Positions 45,101 to 57,930 of a DNA stretch of 64,000 nt are shown here, piece by piece. Both the position numbers and the translations under genes were made by a program. Within the stretch, counting starts at the first letter, position 1. Each line of letters opens with the position of its first letter. Under the pieces are notes generated by a model. That model did not search any database and had not been told where the DNA came from. It worked only from the letters and a program-made list of their open reading frames with translations. This stretch comes from Lineus longissimus (Eukaryota > Nemertea > Pilidiophora > Heteronemertea > Lineidae): positions 13,082,001 through 13,146,000 of the forward strand of contig NC_088312.1 of NCBI RefSeq assembly GCF_910592395.1. The letters run 5' to 3'.

Positions 45101-47860
45101 ACTCTTAACTCGATCATTGACCCAAAGTGAGCACATGCCTTGAAGTTAGTTACCCTGATTGAATTTTAACGACCGTTCTTACATTAATTTTTTAAAATAC
45201 CCAAATCAGTGTCGTAAAGAGAGGGAGTTTCAAGTATAGTGGCATTTCTTTTCATTCCTTCTGTCATTTTCACTTGTATTTCACTTTTTATCTATACTGT
45301 ATTTTCAAATTAATTTTGTAGTGGAAACTATTTCGCCTCTTCGTCCATAGTAGTGATGCTTCGGTTGCCGCACTCTGGTGTTGTCAATGTCACCAACTGG
45401 AGCGACATTGAACTATCCACTCAAGTGAATCAATGTCGCCAAAGGGGTTGTACCAATGCTTTCCACCGCTGCTGGTTTAATAAATATCACAATGGTCAAT
45501 AAACACTCTAAAGCAGTAAGTGTAACAGTGTAAAATTGGTATAGAATATGAAACCAAGGCGTTAGAAAGTTGCAAACTCCATTGAATGGGAGTGAACTTC
45601 TCTCAGTACTGTAATTTATTTACTATGTAATGCCCTCGTGTGGAGCTGTTTTACAGGATAGCTGTGAGGAGAATAGCCAGACTATCTCCAGTGCTATTTT
45701 AAGGAACCGATAACCAGGTGCATCATTTAAAAGCAATAGCATTCCTTGAGGAGACGTGCGTTCCATGATTTTGAAGCAGTTTGCGCATACTTTTTGTGGT
45801 AAATTCGATGGTTTCCATAGCATGTCTGACAGATTAGTGCATTGGAGTATAATGATTATTCATCAGATTTTTACAGGGTAGAAAATAATGACAGTTAGTC
45901 TTATTTGGTTACCGGTAAAACTTTTTTTATCCGTTTTAATAATTATATGGACGGTGTGCATTATTTAAGGAAGTGTGTTTTTTTTGATGGCTAAGAATTT
46001 GTACTATGAATTCAGTGGTTTACTTCATTTTTGACTTTCACTTTTCTGTATTTGATTTGTTGGTCTTTTTACTTGAAAGTTTCAATATAACCTACATTCT
46101 CCTCATGCAAATGTGGATCTATTCATGGCATTCCATAACCGGCTACACGAACAACCCCATGTAATTCCATCACCGGCTATAACAAATTCCTGGAAAACAC
46201 TCTACCTTCCACCACGACGCATTACTCCTTGTAATTCTACCAGGGGTGTACCACCCACAGTACCTTGCCCTCCCAGTCTTATCCCGAATACTCGATCATT
46301 GACCCAAAGTGAGCACATGCCATGAAGTTAGGTACCCTGATTGAATTTTTACGACCGTTCTTACATTTTTCAATGCCCAAATCAGTGTCGTAAAGAGAGG
46401 GAGTTTCAAGTATAGTGGTGTATTTTAAAATGCGCAACCCTCAAAATCCACCACTGCTTGAAATTGAGCATGACTAATCGACAATGTTTTCTAGATATCC
46501 CAATACAACACAAAAAACATTGGCCTTGATGATTCCTCTCCACAGAAAGCAGGCGACTAAATACCAGTGTTGTCAATGTCACCAACTGGAGCGACATTGA
46601 ACTATCCACTCAAGTGAATCAATGTCGCCAAAGGGGTTGTACCAATGCTTTCCACCGCTGATGGTTTAATGAATATCACAATGGTCAATGAACACTCTAA
46701 AGCAGTAAGTGTAACAGTGTAAAATTGGTATAGAATATGAAACCAAGGCGTTAGAAAGTTGCAAACTCCATTGAATGGGAGTGAACTTCTCTCGGTGCTG
46801 TAATTTATTTACTATGTAATGCCCGCGTGTGGAGCTGTTTTTCAGGATGGCTGTGAGGAGAAAAGCCAGACTATCCGAGTGCTATTTTAAGGAACCGATA
46901 ACCAGGTGCATCATTTGAACGCAATAGCATTCCTTGAGGAGACGTGCGTTCCATGATTTTGAAGCAGTTTGCGCATACTTTTTGTGGTAAATTCAATGGT
47001 TTCCATAGCATGTCTGACAGATTAGTGCATTGGAGTATTAATGATTATTCATCAGATTTTTACAGGGTAGAAAATAATGACAGTAAGTCTTATTTGGTTA
47101 CCGGTAAAACTTTTTTTATCCTTTTTTATAATCATATGGACGGTGTGCATTATTTAAGGAAGTGTGTTTTTGGGTGGGGAAGAATTTGTACTATGAATTC
47201 AGTGGTTTACTTCATTTCTGACTTTCACTTTGACGAGACCTTTGTGCTTTTGGTGCTGGGGTTTTGCTGGCACAAAAGTGTGGTACATGTATGTCCTAAA
47301 TTCTTATTATCCTTTGATTAATCGCACATTTTTATGCAAAGCCATGATGCGTGGATGTGCTATGTGACTGTCCATAAAGATAAAAATGTTCTTTGTGTCG
47401 TTGCCCTAGTTCGATAAACATAGTAATACAGGATTTTCTGCCATGTACTTTTGGTCTTTTTACTTGAAAGCTTCCATATAGGCTTACCCTACATTCTCCT
47501 CATGCAAGAGTATATTTATTCAAGGCATTCCAAAACTGGCCGCATGAAACAACCCCATGTAATTCCATCACCAACCATAACAAATTCATGGAAAACACTC
47601 TACCTTCCACCACGACGCATTTCTCCTTGTAATTCTACCAGGGGTGTACCACCCACAGTACCTTGCACTCCCAGTCTTATCCGGAATATTCGATCATTGA
47701 CCCAAAGTGAGCACATGCCGTGAAGTTAGGTACCCTGATTGAATTTTAACGACCGTTCTTACATTTTTGAATACCCAAATCAGTGTCGTAAAGAGAGGGA
47801 GTTTCAAGTGGCATTTCTTTTCATTCCTTACTTTCATTCCAGAATCGACAATGTTTTCTT
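42170..47860. repeat. Tandem array of 1.1-1.6 kb units, about five copies
   Basis: Ordered landmarks recur. ACGTGGGTGTGCTATGTG is at about 42195, 43264 and 44820, with a diverged copy at 47349. CATGAAACAACCCC is at about 42410, 43492, 45048 and 47545, with a diverged copy near 46146. GTCAATGTCACCAACTGGAG is at about 42735, 44288, 45384 and 46571. CCCGCGTGTGGAGCTGTTTT is at about 42981, 44537 and 46820. Spacings alternate near 1.09 kb and 1.55 kb because some units carry an extra segment (about 43800-44280 and 46425-46560). Identity is high by eye. No conserved long ORF runs through all units, so this looks like non-coding satellite-type DNA. Confidence 0.85.
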
Positions 47861-48032
47861 GAATTGAATTTGTAATTGAAGTTGAAAACGTTCAATTGCA
47901 TAAAATACATACTGAACCTTTCGGAACGGGCGGTGGCTTTGATGTTGAAACCATACGTTCCCTAGTTGCCTGACTCTTTATCAGAACGATTCTGGTTTAA
48001 CAGACAACGAATGATAATTCAACCCTGTGTCA

Positions 48033-48440
48033 GTCAATGTCGAAGATCTAAAATGGCTAGACGCAAGGGCCCAACGCGCCGCGTAGCGGCAAAAAAGCGA
48101 AGCTGGCGAAACATTTATTACGGGTCACCGTCACTTATTATTGGACTTATAGCGCATTTACGGGGTTGCAACTATTTTGCTTTATAGTGTCACCAGGAAA
48201 GAAAAGCATGCGACCTAACGCCGATCTATTTGTATAAAGTGATAATTGGAAGGTATATAGTAGGAAATATCAATAAAATAATCATTCCATGTCGTCTTTT
48301 GAGGGCATTTTTGATTGTAAAAAATATATGTGTACGTCACCGTAGTCTCTGCAATGATAATTTTATCAGAGCAGTCTCGCGCAAGTAGAAGTTCTTTACC
48401 TATTAGTTCTTCACTTATTAGTCTCAACGTCTGGCGCAAA
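48033..48440 (+). repeat. Dispersed element, inverted partner of 51825-52100
   Basis: It carries CGCAAGGGCCCAACGCGCCG and GCGTAGCGGCAAAAAAGCG at the left. It ends near GCAGTCTCGCGC and ACTTATTAGTCTC. The same order appears reverse-complemented at 51825-52100. No coding capacity. Confidence 0.7.
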
Positions 48441-48455
48441 GCCAGACGTTTTCCA

Positions 48456-48600
48456 TTACGATTTCACTACGATGTTTGACAAGAAGGAGCAGTGCGCGAG
48501 ATATGCTAATGAGCAGACTTCCCTCGCTTGAGTTTCTGAAGAATGTTCCATATTGCGCTAAGCTCATCACTACTGATTATGACAGGCGTGCAACGGTAGG
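48456..48600 (+). repeat. Partial duplicate of the 50418-50570 sequence
   Basis: ACGATTTCACTACGATGTTT then GACAAGAAGGAGCAGTGCGC and onward match 50419-50560 at about 90% by eye. It is a truncated second copy of the possible MYND-related sequence. Confidence 0.7.
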
Positions 48601-50259
48601 TATCTGCTCCCCAACTTCCACCCTAATACGGTACAATAAGTTACCATTTGATGGGAATGGGACAATGCCCTCACTGTGTATGGAGTCATAGGGATAAGAA
48701 GACATTATTCATTAGTGTTGGTACAAGTGATTTTGCCCAAAAAGCATGCGCACTCAAAAAACAAAATATGCAAGGTTACGGTATCACGTACATGACCATG
48801 ACGACGTGCAGAAAGTGCACTGGCCAGTGCATACCCTATGGCTATGTACTAGTAAACATGGTAAACATGAACAACATCATTATTCATCGGCAGTTCATTT
48901 TACTCCGAGCTTTTCCTGAAACATATAGCCATGATGATTAGGCCTACCATGTACCATGACCAATAACAGCACTAGATCATGTAGATGTCTCAACAAGTTC
49001 ACATGAACCGTATAATCCCGCATGGCGCATGTGGGGCATGCGTCTAAACCAAAGCCCCAAAATCACTTGTTTTGGTCTATTTCACTTGTGTTTCCCCCGT
49101 CTCCCGGTCCATAATACATTTACAGTTTACAATCCCCGATCATGGCCCAACAAAAGGTCATCGGTTGACTAAAGGAACACAACTGTTCAATGGATTTATA
49201 GTTGAATGCGATCAAACTACGTCTTTTCAATCGTGGATTGTAAATTTAACCCCATGGGCCTAGGGAAGGCCCTATAACAATACTTTCGACACAGTTATTA
49301 TCTCCGCTGCCTCCACCATGTTACACACAGTGCTCACTGCTGATTCTAAAATGCGCCACCTAGTCAAAACAGGACATATGTTCTTCTAGGAATAGATCTC
49401 TTTCCAATATTTCGTCATTCCACTATCGTCATCACCTCATCATACTTTCATTGACATTACAGGCACACATCCACAGAGCACTCTTCAAATCATCTACACA
49501 GTGGTTATCCAACTAGGATTATAAAGGTAATTTCTTAGCCCCGCACAGTGGGTTTCAGTCTTGATAAAGGGGCACTATTGCTAGCAGCTAGGTAGGCAAG
49601 ATAAAGTTAGACGAAGTAGCCGATAGGGGTCTCTCACCCCTCAAAGTCCGTCACAATTATTCAAGCTTGTACAAGGAATACATGCAGCGCTGACTCTAAC
49701 AAGACCCAATGGGAATGTCGCACAGTCATCTGTCAAAAACAAGACCTATGTTGCAGTATGATCTCTTGCCAATATTTAATAATTGCACTATCGTCATCAC
49801 CTCATCATACTTCATTGACATTACAGGTACACATTGACATAGACCACTGTTGCAGTCAACGACACAGTCGCTATCCAAGTAGCATTATAGAGGTAATTAT
49901 CATTATCATACCTCATTAGCATGTGAACCAATCACGTCGCGTCCTTTGCGATCACGGCAAAGCCTCATGGAATAATGTCTTTCACCGTTGAATAATTTTT
50001 CATATTCCATGCCTACAACTTCAATTTCTTCATATTCCATGGCTAGAAGTTCAATACTAATATAATATCCAAGATAAAGTTACAAGAAGTAGTCAATAGG
50101 GGTCTCTCACCTCTCACTGTATGTCCACACTATTCACGCTTGTACGAGGAATACATTCAATGCTGAATCTAACAACACCCAGGGCCCTTACTCTGTATAT
50201 TAGTCACTGGAAGATGGCCCATTTCATTCCTTGCTTCTACTTCACCTATAGTCTCATTG
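48601..50259. other. Repeat-rich intergenic
   Basis: Two copies of the TTTAAAGGG/AGATAAAGTTA MITE interior lie at about 49563-49720 and 50070-50250. Two copies of ACTATCGTCATCACCTCATC (about 49422 and 49788) mark a local duplication. No gene is recognised. Confidence 0.4.
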
Positions 50260-50289
50260 CAAACGCCTCAGTTCTATGATATCACATTC

Positions 50290-50611
50290 ACTTTCAGCTG
50301 TCATGCAACGCAACAACTGTGCTATCTGCCATCGCACATCAACGAAGAAGTGCAGCCGCCCACATTCCACCTCACGTCTGTCCGACCAGCTGCAATCCTC
50401 GAGGACGCCCCACTGTACCACGATTTCACTACGATGTTTGACAAGAAGGAGCAGTGCGCGAGATAGGCAAATGAGCAGACTTCCCTCGCTTGAGTTTCGG
50501 AAGAATGTTCCATATCGCGCTAAGCTGACCACTGCTGACCATGACAGGCGTGCATTGGACTGGTACAGGTTGGAACTGAACATTGAATATGCTGGTGGTG
50601 ACGCTTTCTGA
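50290..50611 (+). pseudogene. Possible MYND zinc-finger gene relic
   Basis: In frame from about 50300 the translation starts RNNCAICHRTSTKKCSR, followed by HSTSRLSDQLQ and PHCTT. The Cys-x2-Cys-x7-Cys spacing and following text resemble a MYND finger (CxxC...CSxC...YCSxxCQ...H...C). However, the fourth Cys and the YC-C core are absent, as if substituted or shifted. It ends ALDWYRLELNIEYAGGDAF. The region is partly duplicated at 48456-48600. It may be a degraded gene copy; the family call is tentative. Confidence 0.3.
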
Positions 50612-50714
50612 TGAGAAGTTGGTCGTGACTGATGCAGTATCCTTGGACTTGTCCACAGCATCGTTCAATCATTGCTCTCTGTGCTGCCTTGATTCTGTAC
50701 TTACCCAAATACTA

Positions 50715-51510
50715 AGACCAAATGCCTGTTGACTGTGCTTTAAGAGAGACTGGCGCCATGCCTAGAGATATGACTGACCCCTATTGGCAAATTTGTATGA
50801 CTTTATCTTGCCTACCTAGCTGCTGCCTATAGTCTCCCTTTAACTGCGGAGCACTTCAAAGTCGATAAAATGCCATGTTCCACCTTTTAATGTGTTCAGA
50901 CCGCCGATTTCAAAATAATCAAGTCAGGACACTGCCTTCTAGTCTCATAATAAATTTTGCTTTCCTCAATAATAACATTTCTTCTTCTTCAATGCTTTCA
51001 TCATTCCAAACTTCTCCTCCTCTGACTTTTACAGGGGTACAGTCATGGCAATCAAAACCCAAATACTGAGACCAAATGCCTGTTGACTGTGCTTTAAGAG
51101 AGACTGGCGCCATGCCTAGTCTCTCTTAAAGCACAGTCAACAGACACCAACCCCCTCAGACTCAGAAACCACAAACGCCCAACCCTTCCTGCTACCTTAA
51201 TACTTCTGGGTGCGAGGCTGGTCCAAGGCTTACATGTATCATAAATGGGCTTACTGTATTTAGCGCCAAATATTACGCTTAGCGCAATGAATGGGGGAAA
51301 CCCAAAATATGCCTATTCAGAAACACGATGAAATGCATGCAATTGGAAATCCTGAACCAGAAGGTAGCAGGAAGGGGTGGGCGTTTGTGGTTTCTGGGTG
51401 TGAGGGGTATTGTGGTGTCTGTTGACTGAGCTTTAAGAGAGACTAGGCATGATGCCAGTCTAGGCATGATGCCAGTCTCTCTTAAAGCACAGTCAACAGA
51501 CATGTGGTTT
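50715..51510. repeat. Fold-back family with GTTGACTGTGCTTTAAGAGA ends
   Basis: A major inverted pair lies at 51114-51190 and 51357-51449: the left arm CTAGTCTCTCTTAAAGCACA... is mirrored at the right, continuing through ACCACAAACGCCCA. Further copies of the end sequence lie at 50728 and 51080 (+) and at 51472-51505 (-). The spacer includes TTACTGTATTTAGCGC, whose reverse complement occurs near 53020. Confidence 0.7.
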
Positions 51511-51824
51511 CAGTATCAGGTCTTTCATTATAGCAATGCGAAAATGTAAGCAATTTTGGTTAGGTCCGTCATAACATAGAGTACTCAACCACTCTCTTGA
51601 TTATAGCGGCCGCCTCAGCGCCACTACACGGGGCTTAATGGTATTAGGCTAAGTAGCTTCGCGCGATATGCACCATTCTGGGAAAACTCAAGGTGGAAGT
51701 ATGCTCATTAGCATAATCTATTCTTAGCTCCAGCTCGAGATAATCTTGCGCAGTGTTTCTTCGGCCCAGATACATTGTTGTGGAAAAGGTCTAGGTCTAG
51801 TACAATGAACGCATGGCTTGCTCC

Positions 51825-52100
51825 AGACTAATAAGTGAAGGTCTGGCTGCGCGAGACTACTGTGATAAAATGACCATTGCAGAGACTCTGTGACGTAGGC
51901 ATATACTTTTTACAATTAAGAATGTTCTAAAAAGACGATAGGGAATGATTATTTATTAACATTTCCTGAACTATATACCTTTTAATTTTCACTTTACATA
52001 AGTCCATAATGAGATCACGGTGACCCGTTATAAATGTTTCGCCAGCTCCGCTATTTTGCCGCTACGCGGCGCGTTGGGTCCTTGCGTCGAGGTCTACCAC
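51825..52100 (-). repeat. Dispersed element, inverted partner of 48033-48440
   Basis: Contains AGACTAATAAGTGAAG, GCGCGAGACT, GTGACCCGTTATAAATGTTT and CCGCTACGCGGCGCGTTGGG in the reverse order of the 48.0-kb copy. Confidence 0.7.
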
Positions 52101-55100
52101 TTCTGGCTAGGGAGTGTTCATTATTTGGCTAAATACATTTACCACACATGATTTACCATGAGGACAGACCTATAACCCCGATATTTTCCATACTAACGCT
52201 AACTCAATAAGAAAAAAACAGAAGTACGGGTACTGTTAGGTCGACGACTTGGGGTGGCAATCAGAAACCAGACTGCGTGTGTTTACCCTTGTTTCCATAA
52301 TATGTCGTAAGATGGCGGGGTGGTCACTAGACTGATCCGTGGATCGACGACTGTACAGTGTACATCAAGCTCCTGTAGGTATATCACATCAGATCAGCTA
52401 GACTTATCGATTTCTGCCCTGGGACAAGACCACCATTGATTTTCTATGCTTTTTAGCAGTTAAATTGTCACTGTTTGACCGCGTCGCATCAATTACTGCG
52501 TGGGGTTGTGAATCTGAAATTTTGATATGATATTCCGGACAGTCGGGCAAGTAAATGGCGAAAAGTAAACTGGTAGTTGACCACGGATATTTTTTGATAA
52601 TCGACAATTTGGACAAACGTTGATATGTCCACTCTTTTCAGCTAACGGGCAGAAAATCTCAAAACACGCCCCCTATTGCCAAATTAGTAAAATTCAAATT
52701 AAATCTTTTCATCAAATAACTTCTTTATATCGGTAGACTTGCCACACCAAATCTCTTTTCAATACCTCTCCAAATATGCACTGTTAAAACAGTTAAAAAC
52801 ATACTCGCGTCTAATTGATAGGTCTGGAATCTCCAACCTATGAATATTCAATGGTGGTCTTGTCTCCCTACATATCATGCCTAAAAGCCGGCATTGTTTA
52901 GAAAAAAGTGGATGGTGTGATTGTTTATTATTTTTTCTCCATGCAATCTTTAGTGTCCGAAAATAATGATTGCTCCCAAGGCGTAATATGATGCTATTAA
53001 ATAGGCGTAATATTGCGCTAAATACAGTAAGCTCATAAATGTGTAGGAAACCCTGTAGCTTGCCCAAACACCGTTTTCGAAATGGTGGCGCCTTGTCAAG
53101 CACCCTTGGTTTGCCCATTTTTATTCTTTATAATGAGAAATATATTCATTTAGTGATCTTCTGAAAAACTATCTATTTGGAAGTTTCCCAAACAAAAATA
53201 AATCACTCTTAGCAATAAAGGTTTGGAGCATTTGAAAAACGTTTTAGGAGTTTCGACCAATACGCATATCCTAAAGGTATTTTGGGAGAAGGAAAAACAG
53301 AAAGGGTTTTTGTGATACCAAAACCATTCAAGGATCTTCATTTCGCTGAAAACAGCATTATCTTTGTTGACCGAAAAGCTCAAAGGCTAAAAAATCTTTG
53401 TTTTTATTAGTGTACTGCCGCTGACATCATGCATTGGGTGATCTACTGCAATTCACTAATATGCGTACTCTTAGCTGCATGAAGATCTTTATTTTTTGCG
53501 AACCAGCACTACCATTACCACTGGCACTTCACAGGCATTTCACGGCAAATGCATCCCCTACGGCCGCAACAATGCGTAAGAAACGCCGACACCCAGCGCT
53601 GGTCTGGAGAAACACAAACTTCCACATTCAAGTAGCGATCTTGCCTGCCATTTAAAGTCTGAAAACAGTGCAGCTCTTTCGACGATATCTCGAACAAATA
53701 CTGTCGTCAAGACCGGACAAATACAGCACAGCCAATATAACGTGATTGTCACATTTCTACACCGAATCATGATCATCGTGCAGGCATTCCCTTGAAACAT
53801 GCCATGTCATCAGCAAGCGGCGCCTACCATAACGATACGACGGCTTTTTGCGTAAGAACCCGTGCCGCGTTACAGATAAACTCCCTTGATGAATACGATG
53901 ATTTCAAGGTGAAGAAATAGCGAGAGTCAAACAGCAATTTCTATCTGTGACTGAGCTTAGATGATGTCACATTAATGTGGATACTACTGTCAGGAGAGGA
54001 AGAGGCTATTCGAAATTGCTATCACTTACTAAATTATAGGATTGGCGTTATATGTTTCTGGTAATTCCTTTCGAAAGAGTTAACGTCACTTTATACTTAC
54101 TAGTTGTTAATGCCTGTGTTAGTGACAAAGTAGAAAAGGGCTATATTTGAGCAAAGGAGAGGGTAAGTAAAAAACAACAACCCCTTTAGAAATAGGGGAA
54201 AAAACATCTGCATTTGTTAAGCCATTTTGAGACTAGTCATAGTTACCAATGCAGGTGGACATCCCATTATGATAGGTCGAACAATGTACAAGCCTTATGA
54301 AAGTTATGCGTGTTTTTAAATTCTAGTTTTTCCAGCTTGGAACCTGTGGACAATTTTGTCCAGCTGATTTACATGACTGGATTTAGATTGACTTGACGAG
54401 TTTGATGAAAAGAATTTGGCGACAAGTATATTATTATGGATCAATGTCGAAAACGAGGCTGAGAAATCACTATTTGTTATTTCGACGAGCAGAAGGCGAG
54501 TTGAAAATGTCGACACTCACAGATTCGTCTCTTCTCGAATTCTCAGTGCACCAGCACTATTCTACGTCGTTGTCCAGGTTACAAGACTTCATCCGATCCT
54601 GACCCCCTCAATGCCGGATGCATCATTAAGCTGCAGCGAGTACCCCTCACACTGTTAAAATAGTCTGGAGCGGTAAATAAATTATCGCAGAGCCACTAAA
54701 TAACTGATGGGTCTGTAATCACCAGAGTTAGAGAAGCCAAAAAGAAGGTTTGTCTCAGTGTTCCTGCATTTGATACCTTTGCCATAAGATGTTTTATAGC
54801 ACGAAGATGCTAATGCAACCAGCATCTTTCTGGGAAACTGCCTGTTGTCGATGCCAATCTGAGGCCCTTGGGATAGATTGCGAGTAAACTGCATTGAAAT
54901 TTCGAACCTCCTTCTATGAAGGGTCACCGCTCCGACCGAGGTGCGTGGCGTAGCCGTCGGTCACCACGATTAAACCGTGTACATATTGTACAAGGACAAT
55001 AATCAGCTGTAACATTACCAGACACATTTAAATTGAGCAATGTATCGGATCATGCATGATCATGCCACCATCATTTTATCCGGGTTTCAGCGGGTCGGAT

Positions 55101-55132
55101 CCAAATTGGTCGTGTAAACGCGATCAGGTCCC
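52101..55132. other. Intergenic, no gene recognised
   Basis: Several stretches are open for 60-120 codons (e.g. minus 52759-53118, plus 53434-53655) but none has a motif or splice context I trust. Confidence 0.35.
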
Positions 55133-55268
55133 GTTTGTTCAAAACAATTTTTGCCACTAACGCTGGCGTTAAGTTAATCTGGCGTTAAGTCAAAGGGCTT
55201 AACTGAAGGAGATAACGCCAAGTTAAATTGACGCCAGCGTTAGTGACAACATTTGTTTTGAACAACCA
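55133..55268. repeat. Fold-back hairpin with CACTAACGCTGGCGT arms
   Basis: The left arm, 55133-55195, contains TTGTTCAAAACAA then CACTAACGCTGGCGTTAAG. It is mirrored at 55213-55268 by GACGCCAGCGTTAGTG then TTGTTTTGAACAA. Arms are about 58 bp with a short loop. Confidence 0.8.
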
Positions 55269-57630
55269 GGCTGTGGTCTGATGTGGTCGAACGGGGACTT
55301 TAAAAATATACCTGTACGCATGCGTATTGAAGCGCTTTTTGGTACTTTTGGCAATTCCTGACATTAAAAATCACGTGGTTTTCGCGCGCTAACATTTACC
55401 GATCCTTGCATTTACTTTGAAATTTCTCTAGATTTCTCTCTTGCTTTTAACTTAATTCGTATGATGGTGAAATACAAATGGTGCGATGATGCGGTGTTCG
55501 ATTTGCTCCGCATCTGGGGTTGACGAATCAATACAAAGGAAGCTGGATTCCAGCTATATTTACCATAAGAATATTATTTACAGCGATATATCGCTTTGAA
55601 ACTGAACTCCACCGGCGATAATCGTTGGCCTTCCGAGGTATGACCATCTAACGGATTGTCGTAGGAACCAAGAAAAACCCGGCCACATTAGACCCGATTA
55701 TACCCCATCGTTGTTGGACGTGTAAACGGGTATATACATAGATTGAGACCACATCCGGTTTGGAATTGGGGCGGATCCGATCGAATCCGAATGCGGTTTT
55801 GCGTGCAAGTCTAAACGGCCCTATAGCTTCTCTCCTTGGAATTATCCATTTTCCCTCCTAAATCCTCTTTTTTTCACAAAAAATTCACATCGTTTTTACA
55901 ACACGTGTAAGAATGTTGCCATGTGGGTACAGAGCAATGTTGTAAATTGTTGTAAAAGTGCAGCAAAAATGTTGCTAGTGTAGGTACACCCTGCCCCCGA
56001 TCAGCGATTGCATAAAAAGTTTGTTGAAAACGTTTTTAAGACCAAAACACACCTGGGGAACATTAGACCCAAGGAAGATAATTACTCGCCCCTCAATGGA
56101 TGGGAAACTGAAAAAGCCCGTTTGAGCGATGAATAAGATGAACAAGACATCAGTATTTGAAAAAGTGATATTTATATTCAGTATTAAAAAGAGAGAATGA
56201 CAATTTTTACATTTGTGATACAACGTTATAATAAATAAAGCATTTATTTACAAAGCTAGTGACTAGTATAATGGCAGTTGGAAGACGACTGTTATTGTGG
56301 TACAGAATGTCAAAATACAATTTCAATTCTGAAAACAGCTCATCGAAATCGACCTTTCATTTATTAAAGAGTGTACATGCAAGCTTATACGACAATAGAA
56401 ATGTTTGAGAGAAAATTGGCTAAACTATAACAATGTTGCAACCTCACGCGGGGAATTATGAATCCAGGGCGTCGGGCACAACACCTTGGTCACCCCTTCC
56501 CCATTCTACATGTTTGCGTTCCATACATATAGTACAGCTTATTTCGTATAGGTGGCCACACCAGATGACTATAATTCCAAAGCTCCATGTACGTTTTCCA
56601 TAATCGGAATTTCAACGAATTTTGAACCAAACTAGTAAAAACAGGACTGTTTTATTTTCAGTCTAACTTTTTGTCAATGTTACCCTTTGCTTTAAGTCCC
56701 ATGATTACGAAGTATGTGGTGTCATTTTCACAGCCCACACAATTAAAATGAATAAGAACTTCCAAGAGCCAATCGGCTCGTGTGATGTCCTGATATCATA
56801 TGAAAATTGCTTCCGACAGAACCGTCACTCAACCAAAAAATATCCTCGGAACAATGTTGGTTAACCAGAAATGCTTTTAAAACCCTCCACATCCATCACT
56901 AGACGCTATCGAAGTCGCATTGATTGCGTAGGAGTCCTGCATAGCCTACACAGCGATACAGTGTAAAACAAAACTAGCCGCCCACTTTGCCTAATGTGAT
57001 GCGTATAGGTGTGTACAGCCTGGTACTCAGTGGCGGCCTCGATCTTTCAAATAGCCAAGCAAGTGAGTCACTGGATCCCGGACATTTACATGTACTGGTG
57101 ACGCCGCCTGGATTATCTGACGGGCATTTTCCCCCTGGGCATGGAAATGGAGGAAAATCCCACGCCTAATTTGTCCATGGCGAATGATTTTAGAGACCTT
57201 CAAACTTTAATCAAAAGATACCATGGTCATTTGTGTGGAAATTCTATCTTACCGAGGAACACTACATCCATTTTAGTCGACCAGATCGACTCCATTATTG
57301 ACTTTTTGCACAGGACTGGTTGACAGGTGCTTGGTTAAACACATACAATATTATTGGTTATAATTTGCCGACTGGTGATTATTGACCATGTGCGTTAAGC
57401 AGCATGTGTTCTGTAATCATATCAAGGGTCACTGTCGTTGAAACTTTTCTTAAGCATATACTATTAGTACATGTACGTATGCATATATTGAATAAATTAG
57501 TTTCGAACTTTACCGAGCTTCAAAAAAAACTAAATTGATGCAGATATTAAGATAATGCAGTTAAGCCAGATGAAAATTACTGTCATTTGATGGCCAAAGA
57601 AAGCAATGCTTGTTGAAGTACCAGGTTGTA
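55269..57630. other. Intergenic, no gene recognised
   Basis: Nothing beyond short open stretches (56987-57169, 57141-57323) without known motifs. CGTGTAAACG near 55111 and 55718 with GATCCGA/GGATCC text suggests fragments of another repeat on both sides of the hairpin. Confidence 0.3.
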
Positions 57631-57633
57631 AAA

Positions 57634-57930
57634 TTCACACAATTTTGATGTGCTCATAATGAGCAAATCAATTTGTGAATGTTAACCTTTAATGGGTCAT
57701 GATGAGGAAATGCTCACAATTCTGATGTGTTCAGTCTGAGCAGATCAATTCGTGAAACGTAATCTTTTAACGGGTCATGATGAGGAAATTCTCACAATTC
57801 TGATGTGTTCAGTCTGAGCAGATCAATTCGTGAAATGTAATCTTTTAACGGGTCATGATGAAGAAATTCACACACTTCTGATGTGTGTCATTATGAGCAT
57901 ATCATTTAGTGAATGTTAACCTTTTTTGTG
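57634..57930. repeat. Tandem repeat, about 78-bp unit x 4
   Basis: Units begin TCACAATTCTGATGTGTTCA and contain GAGCAGATCAATTCGTGAA and ACGGGTCATGATGAGGAAAT. They start near 57634, 57713, 57792 and 57869. The outer units are more diverged than the inner two. Confidence 0.85.
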
